A stretch of 64,000 nucleotides of DNA from Rhynchopus euleeides (lineage: Eukaryota; Euglenozoa; Diplonemea; Diplonemida; Diplonemidae): contig OY723276.1 of NCBI GenBank assembly GCA_963210315.1, positions 310,001-374,000 of the forward strand, read 5' to 3'. Made by a program: the position numbers and the translations under genes. Below are positions 1 to 11,339 of this stretch, one piece after another (within the stretch, counting starts at the first letter, position 1; every line of letters starts with the position of its first letter). The notes under the pieces were generated by a model. That model was not told the DNA's origin, did no database searches, and worked only from the letters and a program-made list of their open reading frames with translations.

Positions 1-2566
1 CTTCTGAGCGCCAGGAGGGTACGGGGACACATATTGGCTGACCCGAGGCACTCGGAAAGCTATTGTTTGAGCAGCCCCTCGTGATTGGCGCCAAATAGTG
101 GGTGATTTCGTGGCCCCAGTGGTGCCGTGCCATTTGGTGGTATACAGGGAAGGAGGTGCACAGAAGTTCCACATCGACTTGAGCCAGCCCTGCAGGTCGT
201 TGTACACCCCTCCCGATGATCCGGTGAGACACTGCCCTGCCATGCGCAGGTTTAATATGGTGACCACGTTTCATGTGCTGCATTGCTGCTGGAAAGAAAG
301 AATAGCAGACGGGAGCGGCACGCGGTGTACTTCTGGGATCGAGCAGCACATCGAGGGATGTGCTCTTGGGGCTGTGCGAGTCTCCGTCTTCAACAGCAAC
401 TAGGAAATCATCTCGCCATTCCTCGTACGTTCGACGCTGACTGCAGAATCCAGGCATACTTGCCTGACTTCTGCCTCACCTGACGTTTGCACCCAGGCTG
501 AGGACCCCCGAGACTGCGCACAGAGCTTAGCTTGTACTTAGGTACCGGTGAAAGTGGTGGGCACTGTGGCGGATGATAGGGCCTTGTGCAGTGATGCAAT
601 CGCATCAGTATCTCCTCACCGAGTATTGAATCAGCAGCCTCTGTCGTGTGCTTCTACTTCTGTGGAGCACATCTATCTGCTACAGACAGGCCAGCTTGGT
701 GTACTGCAGTACTTGCTGACGATTCGTGGTCAGCAGTTGTAATGCTTGCCGAGGCAAGCATCCATCTGGCACGGTGAGGCTACCGCCTGTGCTCACAATT
801 CAGGCGTCAGACAAACCTGCGCTGTCCACCGCCTGCCGCTCCCTGATAGGCCAGGCACAGCCTTGCCCAGGGCCAGCAGAAACGCCCTTTTGGGGGTTGG
901 GGTGCAGCCGCTGTACTGCGAGCGATTTTGGAGCAGGCAACTGCCTCGCACCTTGCAAATGACTGTCTTCAGCCCCAGAATAAGCACCACGAAGAACTGT
1001 GCTTCCTGCTGGGCCCACCTGCCCATCCGGCGTTGTGCACGGCATCTGCGTGTGTTCAAGGCCCCGAAGGTGGCCAGGCCCAGGTACGGGAAGGTGGCCA
1101 CCTATTCAACTTTCGGTATAGTGCCAAAAAATCAAGCCAAACACGTGCGAAACACCCCAAAAACACGTTTCCGGAGGGTTTTGGGTCGGTTTGTGGGGGT
1201 TTTATGCACTTTTGGGGTGTTCTGGGGGTACCTCAAAAATGCGTTTTTAAACAGCTTTAAATAAAACAGCTTTAAAAATTTCCCCACCCCTAACCCCCCC
1301 CCCCCCACCCCCGTTGTGGTACAACGGGGATGGGGATGGGGGTGGGGGGGAGTCTTGCTCGGTCAGAGGATACAAAGGAGATAGGGGGAGGGGGAGGTCA
1401 GTTCATCCAGTTCTGCTGTAGTATCAGTTCGCGTGCGGAGGGGCCGGAGCGGGGATGTGCGGAGGGGCTGGAGCGGGGAACAAAGAGACACAAATCCTGC
1501 TGTGAGTTGTGCGGTGTTTCCCCTCAGCCCCCCTTCCAACCTTGCGTTTTGCAAGTGGTAGTAAAAAGAAAAACACGACAGGTCAGATCGCCCGTCCTTC
1601 CTCGACCTCACGACTCCCCCCTACGCACCTACGGTGCTCAAACAAGTTTGTGGTGTGTGTGGGTGGGTGGGTGTGTGGTGGCTCACGTTACCTCGGGATA
1701 CGCCTGCCCCACAGGGCAACACGCACCGAGGAGCGATGCCTTGAGACTCACTAAAACTTTGGAAGGTCTGAAGGGTTGAACGGTGAACGGGACGGGGGAG
1801 GGAGGGAGGGCGGGGTGAGGAGGAGGGGAGATGCAGTGCTTAACGACCAATGCGATGCGATCTGCACCCTCCATGTAGGAGAGAGGGGGGGGGTGTGGGG
1901 AGATGGGCTAAGAACCACGCCGGTGGGGTAGGGTATGGTGCAAGCCATTTGACGGCACAGCGCACTGTGCGCGTGTCCTTTTTTTTCTTCTACAGATTTG
2001 AATTTGGCTTGAAAACCCCACATGCCATCATGCCATCATGCCCATGCCACAACCACACCGTCGTGAGGGAGGGGATGGGGTGGGTGGCAGGGGGGGAGGA
2101 GGGGGGGAAAGGTCTGTAAAGTGTCCATCAATTTTAAAAGGGGCCCGGCGTACGTAATGTGATTATCTGTGCAACCGCTTCATGGCAGAAAACACCCCCA
2201 CCCACCCCTCCACCCCCCCCCCCCCCCGCAGCAGCAGCAGCAGCTGTTTTAAAAAACAGCTCCAAAGTGCCCCTCCATTGGGCACACGCTATATCCCAAG
2301 GCTGCGCTGGGTGCCAGGGATTCCCCTGTGTGAAGCGGCACACAACGGCACCCACTCACAACCCTCCTTCTTCCTGCGAGGCGGACTCGCCACTAGGCCA
2401 ACGCCTTGTGCCGCACCAGGCAGGGCATACCCTCTGACATGTTGTGCCGTGGTGCAGCAACACCACGGCGCGGGGGGCGTTGGGGTGGGGTTGAAGGAGT
2501 TAGTGTGCGCCACAACCCACACCCACACCCACACCCACACCAAGAGCACCCCCCCCCTGCCTGTGA
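1..2566. other. Non-coding region, no gene recognised
   Basis: No open frame here shows a recognisable domain or coding-like composition. It holds an A/T-rich block at about 1120-1280 with AAACAGCTTTAAA-type words, which resembles the arms of the poly-G/TA elements at 28.9-35.7 kb and ends at a CCCCTAACCCCC junction near 1289. It may be the end of another such element. There are poly-C/poly-G tracts (1293-1350, 2210-2227), a short GCA run with an adjoining AGCTGTTTT...AAAACAGCT palindrome (about 2227-2257) and a CCCACA microsatellite (about 2515-2545). Confidence 0.6.
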
Positions 2567-3245
2567 TCACATCACGGGGCAGACGCTGCACGTTGCCTCC
2601 CGGTCGACGTGGGCATGGCGGGGTGACACCTCCTCATCAGCATCGAAGACGCTGCGTGCGCCTGAAAGAAGGCGGTCGCGCTTAAGTGCCTCCTGCCGCT
2701 CTTCGTGCGGGGCTTCGTCGGAGGGCAGGGTCAGAGGGAAGCCACGGGGGGGGCCGTCCTTGGCGTTGGTGGGCGTGATGAGGCTCGCCTCCGCACGCCC
2801 CGTCGCGATCTGCGACAGGTTGTCCGCCTTCTCCAGCGTGGCGCGCAGGGCCATCACCGCGTCCAGCCCCTCCTCCCGCACCTGATCCGCCGTCTGTGCC
2901 GACAGGGCGTAGTAAAGAGCGTCGACCTTATTGGTCTGCCCCGACACCTCCTCGAGCATCCTGCCGTGCAGACCCCGCAGCTGCCGCAGGCACTCGCGCA
3001 TCCGGTTGGCGTTCCACTCCTGCTGCTTGCCCCACTGCACAGCCTGGTCCAGAAGGGCATCCCGGTCAGCCAGGTCGCTCTCCAGCAGCCTCGCGTTGCG
3101 TTCGTACATCAGGGGGGACGCCTCCTCTGTGGTCTGCGTACCGGCATCGCAGGTCGGCCGCGCAAAGGTCAGCCGCTGGTAGTGTGGGCTGAGCTCCGGC
3201 GTGCATGAGTGAGAGTCGTAGCCAAGGGATTCGTCTGCGTTCGTC
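2567..3245 (-). CDS. Coiled-coil protein, 3' coding exon (partial)
   Basis: Unknown protein; no family recognised. The frame is open on the minus strand from an AG at 3247-3246, which is preceded by about 60 nt of pyrimidine-rich sequence like a splice acceptor, down to a TGA at 2567. The first in-frame ATG after that acceptor is at 3109 and would give 180 residues; otherwise this is a terminal exon joined to an upstream exon I cannot see. The translation is Glu/Arg/Gln/Leu-rich with heptad-like spacing over about 110 residues (from NARLLESDLADRDALLDQAV to ADNLSQIATGR), so a coiled coil is likely. The C-terminal third is polar. The frame continues upstream into a proline-rich stretch that is the pyrimidine tract and should not be read as protein. 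Confidence 0.5.
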
Positions 3246-3322
3246 TGCCGATGGGAGGGGTGGGGTGGTGGTGGCTTGAGGGGTGGGCAGGGCGGAGGGA
3301 GATATAATAAGACAAGGCGTTG

Positions 3323-3460
3323 TTTGTGCGCCAAACCCGGGTGAACAAACCTCGCGTGTTTTGCCTGGCTGTGAATGAAGTGCGCACAGTCACAGCAACA
3401 AGGCAAGGTGGATTGCATCTTGTCACCCAAAGCGCTGCCTACTATCTTTTTCACTGCGAC
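3323..3460 (+). repeat. Dispersed repeat RB, copy 1
   Basis: Shares two ordered blocks with 58335-58450: GTGCGCCAAA(C/T)CCGGG followed by AACAAA, and CCAAA(G/T)CGCTGCCTACT before a T-rich stretch. A partial copy lies at 19676-19735. Copies are degenerate, with different spacing between the blocks. Function unknown. Confidence 0.5.
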
Positions 3461-5740
3461 AAGATTCTTGTTGTGTGTGGAAAACCCTCCGGCAGGGCAA
3501 CGGCAACCACGCAAGAAGTGTGCATACCCCAACGCTCTCGCAACGGCAGGTGACGCGCTCAAAACCCATCCCGCTGACCGGGCTCACTGACAGGTGGTTG
3601 TTAGTACCGTACATCGCTGTGAGGGCCTCGCCTTTGGGACGCAGGAGTGCGCGAGAGGGCAGCCCACACAGAGGAAGGTTCCTCGGGAGTGTTAGATGGG
3701 CTAAGGTGTTTTGTGCGCAGGGGGAGGGTGGGGGAAGCGCCTGTTCCTCAGGAACTAAGCACACACAGCGGGCAGAAAACGGGAGAAACCCCGGGCGGTC
3801 ACGGCTGCTGGGAGATGTGGATGGAGAGCAAGCCGGAAGGGGTGGGGGTAGGGGGGGCGCAGCTGTGCGGACCGCGAGAGGTGCTGTGTCGTACTTCCTG
3901 TGAGGGGGTGCGGGTGTTGTGTGGGGCAGTGGAGGCTGCATCGAAACCAGATGAGGTCAGTGTGGTCTGCAGTCCAACAACTGTACTCCCTTTTGCTATA
4001 ATGTAGACACCTTGTCTCGCAACAATGTGGGTGTAATCAGTTCCGGACGATATGTTGAACGCACACAAGAAAAAATCATCCCCCAAGGTGCAGCAGTGCC
4101 AATTTGCTGTGTCGTCACTCAACGGTGTGGCCCCAGGGCATGCGGGGGTGGGGGTGGGGCTGAGGGGAGGGCCAGCGCTGCAGCACAGCTGGCATGGGGC
4201 TTAGTTTCTTTTTTGTTGGGTTCTGATATCGCAAGAGCGGGATGCACCGGCTGCGCCCCACACAGCCCATGCAGGGGCAAGATTGCCCATCGCACAAACC
4301 CCTGCGCGACGCAGCCCGCCGGGCTGGCCGGGCTTCCGACAGCCTCCCAAACCCATGCACCGAACATGCGTGGCTTTCACCTGCACTCCACTCCAACACC
4401 ACCTGGCCTGTTTGCAAAACACAACGCGAGGCATCAAATGACCTGCGAGGGGTAGAAATTCGCACATCAGCACTCACTTCGCACGTGATGAAAGACGCGG
4501 TTGTATTCCCAAAGCGACCAGTCGGCACCCGGCTCTGGGGTGGGGGTGGGAGGGTGGGGGCGACGGTGATGATCGATAAATTAACTGAAGAAAGCCGGAC
4601 CTGCAACTGTCAAAAAATATCCTTGGCGTGTACACAAAGAAGAGAGAGAGAGAGAGAGAAAGAAGGAAGCGCACGCACACGTATTGCTTCGGCAAACCCC
4701 GTAAGAACCAGCCTCCCCTCCCCACCCCGCCCCGGTGCCCCACGGCAGGCCTTGTCTTGAGATGCGCCACTTTCTTTCCGCGTGGCAGCGTAGCAGTGTG
4801 GCTTATCCCAGCACCGTGGCGGGCAGCGCTTCTGCACACAAACAAGTGGTGTTTCAAAGCACAAAAAAGGCCATTTTCATCATCAGGCAAACACCGACGG
4901 CACAACAGACTGGAGGCGCCGCTAAATCCGGGGGGGGGGGGGTGCGGAGGTGGCTGAGAACAACAAAAGGCAAAACCCCCCATAGCATTTTGCTGCGGAG
5001 GGGCTGTCTGTTTTGTTCCCCAAAGAATGGCCGCCTTGTCTTTTTGACACTGGCAGGGTGGCCCCCCGTTGTGGTTACTAGTAAAAAGGAATGGGGAGGG
5101 GTGTGGTATTTTCACGTGCCTCCGCATGGAGGCTGATTCAGGCAGTTCTTCTTCCCTGGAGGGTGGTTCGGGGGGCAATAGGCGCCGGTTTTCGTTCGAG
5201 AAAAAAATATCAAGTGTGGTTGTGTGTTTTAAACTGTTTTGGCAGGGTGGAGGAAATCGTGTTGGCGTCGAAGGGCAACGAAGCTCCGGGGGGGGGCTTT
5301 CCGCACCTTTGCATTTCTACCATGTTCTGGTTGGAACGCAGGCCCTCCCCCCTCTCCCACTCGTGTACACCACACACCCGGTCTGATGAAGCGGTGTGAG
5401 TGTTTCGCAAGATCCAAGCAGCAACAAGAGGCACTGGGAGTTCTTTTTTTCCCCCCACTCCTACCCCCCGCCTTCCCCCCCCCCCCCCCGCCGAACCAAT
5501 ACACCACAACAAAATAGGACACTCAAAGGCGCAGCACCCCACTCCCACCCCCCACCCCCACCCCCCACGCACGGAAAACAAAACAGGCGACAGAACCACA
5601 CCTCCCCCACCCACCCGCGCCGTGCTCAGCGAAGCAACCCGCCACACACCCACACCCCCTCAACAACCTTCTTGAGGCTGAGAACACGACGAATGGCAGC
5701 ACTGTGGTATCGAGTCGCCCCCAGGCTGCCACTCTACCAG
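3461..5740. other. Non-coding region, no gene recognised
   Basis: Only short overlapping frames of low-complexity composition. It contains a GA microsatellite (about 4638-4660), poly-G and poly-C tracts (4930-4942, 5456-5490) and a C/A-rich stretch (5530-5665) rich in CCCCCAC words. I see no promoter, RNA gene or conserved domain. Confidence 0.55.
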
Positions 5741-5784
5741 GATGCACACACACGTTAGCCTTTCTTTCAGTATGGCGTAGGGTT

Positions 5785-6190
5785 GCACTGAGCGAACACT
5801 GATGCCACCCTCCACTGCCGCCTCGACACACATGCGTCGTACGGTTGTTGTGTAGTGCAGGCTGCACCGAGCGAGCTCTGACGATGCCCTCCACTGCTAC
5901 ACACGTGAGTGCTTTATTGGTGCGTCTGAGACCCTTCTATCAGAATCTTAACAACGCTGTTTCAGGCGGGGTTTTCTTTGGCACTGAAGTGGTGCGCCTG
6001 ACACCCCGGATCTCAGAAGTTTATCAGAAGATTAACAACGCTGTGTTAGGCGCACCAGTTATAATCGTATAGCAGCACACCGAGCACCTGCACTTGGTGT
6101 GATCACCACTGGCACACGTTAATCTTTTTAGTTTCGTGGAGGACGCACCGAGCAAGCTCTAGTGCTGCCTCCACTGGCACACACACGCCA
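5785..6190. repeat. Degenerate repeat cluster
   Basis: The word GCAC(C/T)GAGCGA..CTCTGA..(A)TGCCNTCCACTGC recurs near 5788, 5863 and 6144, with a weaker copy near 6076. Between the second copy and the weaker one, a second unit is duplicated: GGTGCG(T/C)CTGA.ACCC...TATCAGAA..TTAACAACGCTGT near 5918 and 5990. The copies are diverged, which suggests an old local duplication. Confidence 0.55.
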
Positions 6191-7299
6191 ACAGTCGTGC
6201 GGGGGCATTGCCTGTACAGACACCGATGTGGGGGGGCCACGTCACCCCCACATGGGGGGTGGAGATGGAGGTGGAGGCGGAGATAATTTTTTTGTGTGGA
6301 TTCGGTGCAGATTGGGGGCGAACGGCCAGTTATCACACTTTGGGGGGGGGGGGGGTGATTTGCTCTTCGGGATCTTCGGGATCTTCTAACACATTTTTTT
6401 GCCGAAAAAAAAACGACACGCACGCAGGTGCCTTCTAGGAGGGGGAGGGGAGGGTGTGTGTGTGTGTGTGTCGGGAAGGGCGGGGTGGAAGTAATGCAGA
6501 ATGTAGGAACAGAAACACATCCCCGTGTGTGGTGATGGGCGTGGTGTGAAAAGAAAGCAGGAACTAGGGGTGGTGGAGGTGTCTTTGTTATCCCAGGCAG
6601 AGTTTTCTGCAAAGCTCGGCGATTCCCTCACAAAACGCCACTCCAGCATACGTTGGCAATGTTGGATTCGCAGATCTACATCGCGCAGAAGTCCACGAGA
6701 GACCGCTGCACGAGAACTGCTACGCTCCAGTACAGCCAGTGGAGCCGCTCGTATTCTGTTTGTGTTTCTTTTGTCAAGAATAAAGTGAAATTCACCTGTG
6801 TCGGCAGGGTGGGGGTGGGGGGTGGGGGTGCTGGGAAGGCACTGCAGCGGGCCCGCCCAGGATCTCACCTGTGTACACACACACACACACATACTTTTCG
6901 TCGATCGCACCAAAACACCACAGAGAGAACAAAAATCGGGAATGTTGATTGCTTTGCGCAAAACCGGGCGGGGGGGCGGGTGTGTGGGGCGTGTGATGTA
7001 GTACGGTGGAATGGTGTTGAGATGCCGAGCCGCACCGCTGCACGGAGGGTGTGTGCTGGCCTGATGAAGGGGGCGGGTGCCTAATGTGTAGCCCATGCAG
7101 CCCACCCCCCCCGACAGAAACACAGGCCCAGCCTCAGGAATGCTCCGCACCCCAACTGGCCCCGGCCCGACATGTCGGACGCACCCTTGTGACGATGCCA
7201 TAGTATCACACACTGATGCAAAAAAGACTTGAATTTGCGTTCTTTGTTTGCCCGAACAGTGCATGCGTGCAGGATACCGAACGCTGCCATGAGTACTTT
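6191..7299. other. Non-coding region, no gene recognised
   Basis: Holds GT/CA microsatellites (about 6454-6471 and 6876-6890), poly-G tracts (6342-6354, 6969-6977) and short frames without recognisable content. Confidence 0.5.
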
Positions 7300-7591
7300 T
7301 TTTGAACAATTTTCAGCCATCCGGTTAAATAGTGCCCATTTCCAGGTTTTGGCCAATTCTAAATAGTACAAATTTACCCACTTTTTTGGTCCAGGAGTTC
7401 CTTCACTCACACCGTTTTTTTGCCGCGGTTTCCCGTCTTCCCAGCTTCCGACGGTTGTTTGCGACCCCCCCCCCCCCCCGCCCTCCTCCCACACCATGAA
7501 TCTAGAAAAAATCAAAAAGCCTGAACGGTCTTCATACCCAACACCTCCCCGGCACCACGAATCTAGTTCTAGTCGTGCAGCACCGATCACC

Positions 7592-7656
7592 AGGAGAACA
7601 CGCAGGCTGTGCAGACTCAGGCTGCGCCTGAGTCTGCACAGCCTGCGTGTTCTCCT
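7592..7656. repeat. Perfect 31-bp inverted repeat with 3-nt loop
   Basis: 7592-7622 (AGGAGAACACGC...CTCAGGC) is the exact reverse complement of 7626-7656, separated by TGC. In single-stranded DNA or RNA this would be a 31-bp hairpin, in duplex DNA a cruciform. It lies inside the degenerate inverted-repeat element. Confidence 0.9.
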
Positions 7657-7799
7657 CGTTACAATCAAAATCGCTGTCGTAGTCGGTGTCGTTGCCAACA
7701 CCGAGTGGCCTCTCGTCATTTTCCCGAACGTACATTGCAAAGTGCACCTTCTGTGAGGGTCTTGCAGACGGGTTGTTGGTGGTGGTGCTGCGGCAGGAC

Positions 7800-8271
7800 G
7801 TGGGAAGCAAAACAGGACGAGACATTTGCGCTGGATGGGCTGAAGGACCTCGCGGATCTCACCACGACCAAAAAGGTGAAGTGCAACACCTGCGGCGGGG
7901 AGGCCACTTCAAAGCTCGCTGCTTGCCGCTTCGCAGAAGTTCTCTTCGGGGTTGTCGATCGCTTCGATAGTGCCGGCAAGAAGCTCAAGACGGCAAGCAG
8001 CATCCCCAACGAGCTTGAGCTGTTGGAGGTGGTCCCCGGGGAGATCGCTAGCGCGGAGCCGACCACGGTGACGTACCGGCTGACAGCCTCGTCTAGTGCT
8101 GCGAAGGGGCCCGATCAGCAGTCCGCAAAGTACGAGACGCAAGCCGCTCGGTTCCATGGCAGTCGCGTGCTGAAGTGGGTCGTGACAGGGACGACATTTC
8201 TGGCAGGTTGGGCCAGCTCCTGCGCGGGCTCAGGGAGGAAGGCACTCCCATGGATGCCCCTTCCTGGCTAG
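7800..8271 (+). CDS. Possible relict coding segment, function unknown
   Basis: Within a longer open frame ending at 8271, residues encoded from about 7805 to 8140 look protein-like: mixed charged and hydrophobic composition (LDGLKDLADLTTTKKVKC, then LFGVVDRFDSAGKKLKTASS and ELELLEVVPGEIA) and one C-x2-C pair (KCNTCGG). The sequence on both sides looks non-coding and no convincing start is present. It sits between the arms of the degenerate inverted-repeat element, so it could be a remnant of an element-encoded gene. No family recognised; it may equally be chance. Confidence 0.25.
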
Positions 8272-8880
8272 GGCTGGCTCGTGTGCTTCGCCCTCTGGAC
8301 TGTATCCAGCAGCTTGCTTGTCGCTACCCATCCACCCTCGGGCAGCTGGTGAAGACGACACGGTCGGGCGTGGTGGTAGACTGTGACACGCAATGACCGT
8401 CGTTGCGAGGCACTGCAGCACAGCAGCAACAGCAGGCGGACATCCGGTGAGGGCACGTGACGCACCTTCCTTCAGGTGTGCCCAGTACTCCCCTGCCACC
8501 TTTGCACTCCTTTTTGGCATTGTCTCGTCTCCGAGACTCCTGGTGGGTGATGCTATGTCTCGGGACAATATGAAGGCAAAGGCAACTATTCCCATTCTGG
8601 GGTGGTGGGGAAGGGGTCGCCCCCCCTCTCTCCCTCTGGGGTTTTTCCCTTCAAAAACCGCATTCTCGCATTGTTTGAGTGCATCCGTACCTCATACTTT
8701 TTCTCTCGCCAAAAATGGTGGGAAAAAAACCCCATTACTCCTTGGACCACTGAAGGAAAAAGGTGGGTAAATTTATTTTCCCCCCTCTTGAGAAATTTTG
8801 AGTAAATTTTTTCGGGATCCTGGATCCCTCAATAGTCAATAGTATTTAGCCTACCGGCTGTCAATTTTGAACGATTTTTT

Positions 8881-10370
8881 TAGCCGTGTTCGTAGCATCA
8901 CCCCTGATGGGAGGGTCCCGCTGTTTCGTGTTCTCCTGACTGGTACAGCCGCGACCATATTTCATACTTCATTCGGATTCAAAACTCCCTTTTGGGGGCC
9001 CTACCAGTCACTGCTCGTCAGTCAGTGAGGGGAAGTGGGCTGTGGCTCACTTCTTCTCATTCAGTCACACCTGGTAGCGAGGGCCCCCTTTTGTTCGTCC
9101 ATACCAACACTGGCCGCACGGTGGTTTTTCAGAGCGGGACCAATGGCTGGGGGGTGCATGACGGGGTTGGGTCGAAATGTGGGCTCTGCTCTTCCACGAG
9201 TGACGACATAGGATTGGGTGCCATCACACCACACACACACACACACACCGAAACAGAACTGACGACATAAAATAACCCACCCCATCAACACTAGGCATGG
9301 CTAGGTGCGAGAGGGGGCAGGCAGGACGGGGAGGGGGAGGACGGTGTATGGCGGGCGCGATGCCCTTCAACTGATTCCATTCGAGGATGGCTGTGGGGCA
9401 GAGGAGCATTTCGTTCTGCTTCCGTGCCACACGAACCCCCCTTCGCCCACCCTCCCGCCCCCAAATGCAATACCGACAACAAAACTGGAGAATAAAAAGA
9501 CGCAGAAACCCGGGCAGCTGGCGGTCTGGCACAAGCGCCGCTTAGGGCACGGTGCGGCATCTTGAGAAACCTAATACAGCCCACAAGTCATCTCCGCTGG
9601 AGATTTTATCGGCAGCTCGCTTGGGGAGGGCCTCCTTCGTTCTGCATCAGAAGGTGTGTCGAGTGCGACAGCTGTCTGTCCGACAGCCGCTCTGGTGTAG
9701 TTAAGGGCAGGCTCGTGTTTCTGGACATGGTTACGTTTGTGCGACCAGAGGGTGTTTGATCTGCTGAATGAAGGCGGATTCACTGATAAGGAAGAGAAGC
9801 AAATGATGCAGAGAAAAACACGCCCACATTGCTGCCACACGCTTTCTCACCCGAGCGGGGGATTATGCGCGTTCTGCCAAAAGAAAAATGTATGTCACAC
9901 CCCTCCCTGCACATTTGTTGTTGCGGCATGACAGCAAACGTGGTGTCACCATGGAGGCTACACTGCGTGCCGCCTTGTCTCGAACCTAACATGTTACACC
10001 ACCCCATCCTGCCAGGTTTCGCGGTCTGTGGTCTCCCACAGACAAGGACCAACCCTCTGTGTGGCGATGCTGTACCTTCGCATTCGGACCATCTCTAGGA
10101 GACGGGGCAGCTTCCTGAGGCATGAAACGGCACGATTCTCGACAAGGTGTCACATGACCAGGACGAATATCACGCAGACCACTCTCTTTGTCCAGCTCCA
10201 CTGAGGTTCTGCACACCACACACACAGCCCTTTTGGACAAGGGAGTGAACAGAGTACGGTTTGATTGATTCCTTGTTGGCAAGAAAATGCACGTTCTGCA
10301 CACAGACTTGGGGTGGGGTGCATGAGTGGGGAGATGGGGGTGGGGGTGGGAGTATGCAGGCCGTTCGCTC
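8881..10370. other. Non-coding region, no gene recognised
   Basis: Contains a CA microsatellite (about 9229-9249), G-rich stretches (9305-9345) and short frames with no domain. No promoter or RNA gene recognised. Confidence 0.5.
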
Positions 10371-10374
10371 GGGG

Positions 10375-10470
10375 CGAAGTTGGGCCCAACTTCGCTAAAA
10401 AAATAAATCTTCAGATTTACTTCGTCCCAACTTCGCCCAACAACTTCGCCCAAGGGGACGAAGTTGGGAT
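10375..10470. repeat. Cluster of CGAAGTTGGG palindromes
   Basis: 10375-10394 is a perfect 20-bp palindrome, CGAAGTTGGG next to CCCAACTTCG. The same 10-mer or close variants recur within 75 bp on both strands (near 10421, 10434, 10443 and 10459), along with a small AAATCT..AGATTT palindrome near 10407. The whole cluster can fold into several competing hairpins. Confidence 0.8.
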
Positions 10471-10825
10471 AAAACTTTGTGTCTGCAAATCAGAAAGGGG
10501 AGAGAAGAACCAGCGGGTATTCGTCGATCGCGAGAACACCCCACACGCCTGCTGCGGGTGTGGTGTGTCCTGCATGATCTGCATAGCAAAGTTTCCTGCG
10601 TTGTTAGCACAACTCCAAAAAAAATTCTGGGCTCGGCCCCCACCCACCGAAGGGGGGGTGGGTGGTGAAAGAGCCCACGGGATCACGAGGCTCAGGGGAT
10701 GGGGAATGCACGAGGAAGGAAGTGTCAGAAGGAGATCACAACGACCTTCCCCAAAGTACGATGTATTGCTCCGCCCAGACCCCCCTGTGGCGTATGTCTG
10801 GTGCCCAATTCCTTTCAAGTTACAT

Positions 10826-10905
10826 GAATCTGTCCATCCGCAATGAACAGATGTTCACTACCGTGGCCTCCGGCGGCTGGGGGGCTCCACCCCCCAGACC
10901 CCCCT
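10826..10905 (+). repeat. Dispersed GC-rich hairpin repeat (HCR), copy 1
   Basis: Carries GAACAGATGTTCACTACCGT, then GGCCTCCGGCGGCTGGGGGG and a CTGGGGGG...CCCCCCAG hairpin with a 5-nt loop. Near-identical copies lie at 63378-63438 and 63511-63590. The last copy also shares a GAATCTGT word about 20 nt upstream. High conservation over 50 kb suggests recent dispersal or an RNA-level role. Confidence 0.85.
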
Positions 10906-10963
10906 GACAGCCGAACTGTGTGGCACAGCGGTCCCTGCCAATCTACGGGCGTTTCGCTCATAA

Positions 10964-11003
10964 GCAAGGTTATTAGTGCCTCCGGAGGTACTAATAGCCT
11001 TGC
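10964..11003. repeat. 20-bp inverted repeat without loop
   Basis: GCAAGGTTATTAGTGCCTCC is followed directly by its near-perfect reverse complement (two mismatches), giving a 40-bp imperfect palindrome. It lies between the HCR hairpin and the GCGAAGC hairpin. Confidence 0.85.
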
Positions 11004-11058
11004 CAGAAGTGCAGCGACCTGCTCTCTCAAGGAAAGGTAGCCAATGTGTACCTCCCGA

Positions 11059-11077
11059 GGGGGCGCGAAGCGCCCCC
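11059..11077. repeat. GGGGGCGC-GAA-GCGCCCCC mini-hairpin
   Basis: An 8-bp stem closed by a GAA loop, so the apex reads GCGAAGC, a sequence known to form an unusually stable DNA mini-hairpin. A second hairpin with the same apex lies at 63799-63817, again downstream of an HCR copy. It is about 260 bp beyond the 3' end of the channel gene. Confidence 0.85.
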
Positions 11078-11339
11078 GAGGGGCGCCTCCCTGTGGTTAA
11101 AAAAAAATCTCAAAATCCCAAAAATCCCAAATAAAACTTCGTCCACCCCACACGGGATCTGTGGACGATAGCGAACGGCCTGGGAGTATGTAGAAAAAAA
11201 CTCAAATACAAAACTACAGACACAAAACCGAATTCTTTTGCACCGCCGCAATGAACAATAATAGACCGGAAGGGTTCGGGCCACACAAAATAAATGACCA
11301 CAACCACCACACCACCCACCCACCCCCACCCCCCACAAC

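Larger units (their letters stand above)
7300..8880. repeat. Degenerate inverted-repeat element
   Basis: Sequence around 7300-7400 recurs in inverted orientation around 8745-8880. The clearest part is AAATTTACCCACTTTTTTGG near 7368 against CCTTGGACCACT...AAAGGTGGGTAAATTT near 8750. A second block pairs CAATTTTCAGCC..CCGG.TAAATA (near 7307) with TATTTAGCC.ACCGGCTG.CAATTTTG (near 8845). The arms are imperfect and gapped. Between them lie a 31-bp perfect hairpin and a short coding-like stretch. It looks like an old inverted-repeat transposon, but the limits are uncertain and no target duplication is visible. Confidence 0.4.
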
